Assembly: GCA_030998015.1 (NCBI GenBank)
Contig: JARWMV010000011.1
Location: 1 to 64,000 of the forward strand
Origin: Ceratorhiza oryzae-sativae
Lineage: Eukaryota > Basidiomycota > Agaricomycetes > Cantharellales > Ceratobasidiaceae
Direction: 5' to 3'
DNA length: 64,000 nucleotides
Below the pieces are notes generated by a model. It saw nothing but the letters and a program-made list of their open reading frames with translations. It made no database searches and was not told the DNA's origin. A program made the translations under genes and the position numbers. Below are positions 58,825 to 64,000 of this stretch, piece after piece. Positions within the stretch are counted from its first letter, which is position 1. Every line of letters starts with the position of its first letter.

Positions 58825-59783
58825 GGAGCAGGCGTTTGACAAGTAACTGCATGTGTCCACAGCACAGAATGGTTTTGGGTTACCCCATGGGTCTGGACGT
58901 GGATGTTGAAACGGATAACAGAACTATGTAAATTTATCCAGTAGGATTACAAATCTTGGTTGAACTGAATACTGAATCGAAGTTTTCGTCACCGTTGGTC
59001 TGGAAACAAAAGTTTGAGTAATCGAAATCCAAAGAGCAAGATCGTCAGCCTCCCGCCATTTGATACATTGGCCTCAATGCAATAGCATGATCAGAAGACT
59101 GACTATCTACGCGCTGCCTGAGCCCGTTAGGGCGGCTTCAATGCGTCAAAGTAGCCAATCGGGTATTTCACGAGGGAGATTGAACGGAGCGTTGAACGAG
59201 ACTTTAAAATATGTTTTGCTGGCCAATCAATTTCGTGGAGCGTTAAGTGAGCATTAAAGCGTCCGTGCAAAGCCCGTTCGACCCCCTTCGTAAAACATCC
59301 TGATTTTTCCATTTTCATGACTTGTTCAGGTGCAGAAAGTGTGGTAGAGCTTGAAGATGTTGCTTTCAAAAGTCCTTCGAAGCGGCTAGAATGGAGTCCG
59401 TATTCGCGACCGCAGTGAGGCTCTTTTTACCAGTTATACTAAATTACGGAGCAAGAGTATGTCTGACTACAAGCGAAGACTGCAGGTGCGCGAAAATTGA
59501 ACAGGAGAATAAAGCCCTGGTGATGATACGCATTAGCCACCTGTATATGCGCCATAAGCGCCACGAGACTGAGTTTCCAATAGCTCCACATGTTTCAAGC
59601 TATATCAAAGCGAGTTCGTGTGGCTGTACTGTCTTGAAGGGCCGTTGTGCGCCCGAACACGTCGGGCGAGGCGGGCAAATAACCCCCTCGAGCTCGCAAT
59701 GCTCCCCGGGCAAAAAACTCCATTCGCTAGAAGTCACACCAGCTTGTGGAATTCTTCATCTATTACGAACACATAATGGCTAG
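58825..59783. other. Intergenic, no gene recognised
   Basis: About 1 kb. TACGCGCTGCC near 59,108 resembles TACGCGCTACC near 54,311, and CACATAATGGC occurs at about 59,770 and 54,370, so parts of these two regions may be diverged copies. No domain is seen. Confidence 0.35.
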
Positions 59784-60389
59784 ATGCAATCTTGGCAAGG
59801 TACGCGCCCTTGCAGTGCCAAGTGTTGTCACGTTCAGAGCATTCCCCAGCGTTCCGCGGGGCCAGAAGTAAACCAGAGCACTATTCCTCGTCCAAACAGA
59901 TTCAAGTCCAACTCTGATGTCGTCGGCAATGTCCAGCCAGTCGCCAAACCGGGCCCGGTAGCCAAACAAGTGAGATCACGGAGAGCAGAGTGCAAGGTCA
60001 TACTTCGGCAAGCACAGACGTCTTTAGGAGACAGGCACCCGGGGGCAATAAAGGCCATTTATGCATACCTCGGGCAAGACCTCCAAACGGCAGCAACTCT
60101 CCAACGCCAGGCGCTTAGCAGACAAAAAGAACTATTTGGTAGTAACCACCTGGATACTGTGCTGGGAACGTATGAACTAGCCGATACGTATATCAAGCAA
60201 AAGAGACTAAAGCAAGCAGAAAAACTGGCTCTCTGCGGCGTATCTGCTCTAAGTCAAGTCCTTGGCAAAATGCAGACTAATACTCTGTGGACCGTTTACC
60301 AATTGGCGTCTACGATGTACCAGCAAGGTCGACTACAGGAGGCGGAGTTCTTTGATCAAAAGACGCAGCAGCTCCGTTCGAGGAAATAA
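59784..60389 (+). CDS. TPR repeat protein fragment, 201 codons
   Basis: The frame is open from the ATG at 59,784 to 60,389. After about 70 residues of no clear type, three TPR_10/12 units follow: GDRHPGAIKAIYAYLGQD, LGTYELADTYIKQKRLKQAE and WTVYQLASTMYQQGRLQEAE. It is short for the family, which usually has six or more units, so it may be the 3' remnant of a longer gene. It resembles the decayed TPR gene at 50,898-52,110 and points to local spread of this family. Confidence 0.55.
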   Translation: MQSWQGTRPCSAKCCHVQSIPQRSAGPEVNQSTIPRPNRFKSNSDVVGNVQPVAKPGPVAKQVRSRRAECKVILRQAQTSLGDRHPGAIKAIYAYLGQDLQTAATLQRQALSRQKELFGSNHLDTVLGTYELADTYIKQKRLKQAEKLALCGVSALSQVLGKMQTNTLWTVYQLASTMYQQGRLQEAEFFDQKTQQLRSRK

Positions 60390-61432
60390 TCATATGGCAA
60401 CCAGTCGAATTCTTTGGGTTTCCTACCTTCCATTTTCAAATGTAACCAGGGGCGAATCTGCCAATTCTGAAAAAGAAGTCCTTGCTTAGGAGACATGAGA
60501 AGTGACCATCACCAGCCTGTCGCTTCGCAGACCGAACAAAAGTAACTCAGAATTACATGGATTAGAAGCAGCGACACCAATGTGCAATGTCATGAATCAG
60601 GATGTATGTAGATTCATAGCAGCAGCTACTCTTTCTCAGTGGCTTCGGAAATGGGTGATATCTGAGAGATTTGATGTCCCAACCAATCCATGCATTGGTA
60701 CCAAAACGGTAGCATAACCCCCGACCACACGATGTGCCGAAAAAAGATTGCGGTCATCATGCGTTTGGTCCCTCAACAGGTGCCCAGGTCTGACAGTTTG
60801 ACGCAGAGCTAGTGTCTGTAATCCCCACCTGGGTCATACTCGAATTCAACGCAAGCCAATTGCGGTTATGGCAGCCCGCATACATCCAAAATTTCTTTCA
60901 AAAATCTGCGATTCCGCTCGTGCAAATTGCCGCTCTATTTTTAATTGATTTGAATATGTTCGGTTCAATTTTAGGACCATAAAGCTTCACTGTCCAGTAA
61001 GTTCTCCTAAGCTTATATTGAGCATGGTACCACACAACCCAAAATGCTAGGACTTATGGACGTTAATGCAGCTAGATTGTCACCTATAACGTGACTGTTA
61101 AGTTGCTTTTTTATAATCGTGTATTTTATTGTTGTTCGAGGCCAGGCCTCATGTTCAGACACGACATTTCGTGCAGAGAAAAGCGACGCGAGAACAGAAC
61201 GACGCAAGGGCGAGAAAAGGGGAACAGAGAAGCATATCACAGGTCAATTATCAAGAACGCAAAGACCTGCCTAACTAAGAACGATTGAGTTTGAGACTAC
61301 CCCCTAATCATGGAAGCACGAAAGATCCAAAAATGTATACAGCAACTAATGTTACTTTATGATCCACCCTGTAACCAGAACCCCTATTCAAAAGCACATT
61401 TTGGGAATATCCTGCACTTGCTCTGTGGGCCC
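60390..61432. other. Intergenic, no gene recognised
   Basis: AT-rich stretch near 60,880-61,140 without a recognisable domain. Its right end borders copy 2 of the 295-bp repeat. Confidence 0.4.
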
Positions 61433-61721
61433 ACTGTATGCGGAAAATTCCTATTTTGCTACGAAAAACCGCGTTTCCAACTATATACCTGGAATTTACA
61501 CATCTAGGAGAATTTGAAGACGAGTTCCAATATGGCTATATGAGCGGTGGGTACAATTTTATCTCTCACTAGATCCAACCAAAATCAGAAAAATCCTGGT
61601 CATGTTAGCGTCCCCTTATCAGGATGTTTTACTCTGATATTCCTAATGAATTCTATTTTATTTTGAAATGATAGCTGCGATTTGTGTATCCGGAATTTCC
61701 AGAACAAACGGGTTTCAAGTG
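61433..61721 (+). repeat. 295-bp interspersed repeat, copy 2
   Basis: It matches 30,516-30,810 in direct orientation from TCTGTGGGCCCACTG to GGGTTTCAAGTG. No terminal inverted repeats were seen. The flanks differ from those of copy 1 on both sides, so the repeat is mobile or was moved as a unit. Confidence 0.85.
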
Positions 61722-61815
61722 TTGGTAAAACACCAAGCCACGCATACTCAAGGGTAACAAGGTGCCAACTTCCGTTTCGAACCAACTAACCAAACATTCA
61801 AGTTGGTGATACCTC

Positions 61816-64000
61816 TAGAAGAGAGAGCAAGACATACCACAATTCCAGCAATCTAACAAGGGAAACGGGTCGTATTGCTGCTTTATCCTCAAAAGCCGAG
61901 CATAATTTGATTTTCCCCAGAAGGAGCTTGGTGCATCCGGCTCGTACACGTCTGCTTCATTCTACATAAAAAATATTTTAATTAGTAATCCCAAAGCCTC
62001 AGAAAAGTACAGGCTTTCACCAACCAGATATGTACCACCACCGGGAGTGATTTTCCGAACTGGATTCATCGCCGCGGAGCCTATTGAATAGCCTGCTTTC
62101 GCTTCAGCTACAGTGGCATCCCAACCCCATTCGTGTGTTGCAACGACGTGCCAGATTGCGTCTCTCCATGCTGGTGTGACGCTCGTCAAGTCCGGATTCG
62201 TAATGTAGTTGTACGGAGTGGTGAAAAATAGCAATGCCTCACCGGAAGCAGCTTTAAACACTTCCATCGTTGCAGAATATAGCTGGCCCCGAGTATTTGG
62301 GCTGGCAAACAGAGACTTGGGGACCAAGCGAGACGAAACGACGCCATTGACTCCAGAAGGGGCTTTGATTTTCAAAATTGCTTCGAACAATGGTCGAAAG
62401 GTTGGGAAACTGTTCCACTGAACCTCGATTCCAGAGGATTCAAGAAAATCAGTGAGTGGTTTTAGGCTAGCAGCAGCGGCAGTCGCGTTGAGCTTCGGAC
62501 TCGCGAGAACCGACGTTGTGGCAGAGACGTATCCACCCCAGCCATCTTCGGTCCATTTCACAGAGTTGGCGAGCGCGATTTCTACAAGCTTGGCCAGATA
62601 ATCCTGATTATATGCTGGATCCCACAGCAGCGCCTGTTTCACATAGTCAATGTACACCAGGAAGGCGATACGATGATAGATGTGCTTACGACTGTGGGTA
62701 CCGGATTAGGGACTACTTCACTGGTTATCTCTATAACGACACCAAATGTTCCACCTCCACCACCTCACAATGCCCAGAAAAGATCTTCGTTTTGACATTT
62801 GTTGGCGGTATGATACTCTCCGTCGGGCGTGACAATTCTGAACTGCTTCACCCAGTCAACCCCTATACCATAGGTATTTGTGAAGACTGAGTGCCCGCCG
62901 CCCTGGTGATAAATGTTTAATGTCAAAGATATGAGCACAGAATTTGATTATGTCCCGCGTTACCATAGTCCATCCAGCAGCGCCGACGCTTCGGGCGGAT
63001 CCTCCAACGAAAGTGATTCCGTTGGCTTCGGTAAACTTGTATATTGATTCCAAGTATTCACCAGCCTAGTGGAAAGATCAGCCGGCAAGGATGTAGTCAT
63101 TACATTAGAGCATGAAATCGCCACCAACCCCGTAGGTTAGTGCAGGCACGCTAGGCCCTGTACACTTTTCCAGGACGAACTTGGGAGTGTATTTGATCTA
63201 ACCATTGAATTGAATGGATAAATCGACTTTTCCAGAGTTTGAAACTTACTCCTCTTAGGTTGTGAGTTTGGTAAGAGTCAATGAAGAGTGATAGGATCGG
63301 GTTGGATTTGAGAACAGACGCACCCAGAGAGCTAGTGTCCCAAATCCCGAGCTCCTCCCTGCAAAGTCATGCTGTTGGAACATGAGTCTTTATCTTGAAC
63401 CGCTCTGGAACCAGGACTCACACCAGTATTTTTAATGGAAAGCGGAACGCCGGTACGTTTGGAGAACAAAAATGCCTGTCGCGCGTCCTGGAACGTTTCA
63501 ACGGAAATCTTAAATATGCACCAAGCCAAGGTCGCAACATACGCCAGGAAATTAGATTGATATTTGGGCAACAAGTAGCCATGGACCAACGTAATACGGT
63601 GCAACGCTTCCTTGGTAGCACACTTTAGGAGAAGAGTAGGCGCTCGAGTTTGTTGGATCATTCGAGTCCAGTAAGCACCCTTGACTTGTCTTTCGACAGG
63701 TCTCCCATTGCGTCTGAGAAGTTATGGAATGTATCAAAAATCTTCCCGTGAAATAGAACCTTGGTCAAACTCACTCTCTGAGTCGATCCAAACTGGCTAA
63801 TTCTGAAAACTGCCTTGCTATCTAGGTAGCTGAAGGTATTGTTTTGGTAAGGAACTCACGATCTATGCCATAATTTGCTTGAACAATAGTGCAAGCAACC
63901 CCGCCGTCGGTCACATTGGGACCCGCTCGCTGAAAACAACTTCTAGCGAGGGGAACACCAAATGCCAATCTACCATGTACAGTCAAATTGAGAGCATCCC
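61816..64000 (-). pseudogene. FAD-linked oxidase of the berberine-bridge family, runs off the right edge
   Basis: Exons read from the right edge show an FAD-binding PP domain. KNTG then HDFAGRSSG (about 63,340-63,440) carries the His that binds FAD covalently. GGGHSVFTNTYG, GGGGGTFGVV and a BBE C-terminus (YLNEADVYEPDAP, FWGKSNYARLLRIK) follow. Such enzymes oxidise sugars, alcohols or secondary metabolites, usually outside the cell. The second flavin-binding Cys is not seen, so single attachment is likely. A TGA at 62,765-62,767 stands where relatives have Arg (FWALRGGGG type), and a 1-base shift lies near 62,670. The copy is either decayed or affected by sequence error. The N-terminus and any signal peptide lie beyond 64,000. 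Confidence 0.8.

Noticed and set aside
1..64000. CRISPR arrays, operons, rRNA genes
   Set aside because: No spaced short direct repeats of CRISPR type, no bacterial gene layout and no rRNA sequence were seen; the genes have fungal introns.

Overview
The window looks like a gene-sparse, transposon-rich piece of a filamentous basidiomycete nuclear genome. Predicted introns are about 45-65 nt with GT..AG borders, Ty3/gypsy chromoviruses and Tad-like LINE remnants are present, and kinase and TPR genes of kinds common in Agaricomycetes occur. From memory the gene set resembles Rhizoctonia/Ceratobasidiaceae, but I could not run a search to confirm that.

Left third (1-22,260) is a nest of mobile elements. 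An AT-rich chromovirus integrase tail (775-1,668, minus) is cut by an LTR. Two related 1.3-kb LTRs stand in inverted orientation (1,669-2,972 minus; 3,785-5,094 plus), and the second has a perfect 5-bp target-site duplication (TSD). From 6,763 to 22,258 there is a P-element/THAP9-like transposase gene with zinc-binding modules. It is broken by several in-frame TGA codons and split by a 10.5-kb LTR retrotransposon (8,658-19,143, minus) that is flanked by the TSD TGAAC; the transposase frame resumes exactly across that insertion. Between the integrase and the polypurine tract the retrotransposon carries a GC-rich cargo block of three ORFs. One is an open reading frame with HUH-type replication-initiator motifs and a superfamily-3 helicase domain like the Rep of geminiviruses and genomoviruses. 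A viral-type Rep gene inside an LTR element is the main discovery of the window.

Middle (22,260-36,028) is mostly non-coding. It holds two poorly known minus-strand spliced genes, two 5'-truncated Tad-like LINE tails (26,152-26,715 and 35,185-36,028), two inverted-repeat (foldback/MITE-like) elements (27,430-28,145 and 30,405-31,810, the second with a RecQ-like helicase fragment), and a five-exon small secreted protein gene (32,182-32,940).

Right part (36,072-58,824) holds the housekeeping genes: a many-exon HEATR5/Laa1 gene (AP-1/clathrin accessory, plus), a SET3-type PHD+SET chromatin gene (minus, convergent with it), and a calpain with a C-terminal ZZ zinc finger (plus). Between the last two lie decayed TPR and protein-kinase genes. 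The window ends with a further TPR gene, a second copy of a 295-bp repeat, and a BBE-type FAD oxidase gene (minus) that runs off the right edge and carries an in-frame TGA and a frameshift.

Several frame shifts of one base occur even in the conserved genes (LAA1, SET3), so sequence error is possible in places. Exon borders given here were read by eye.
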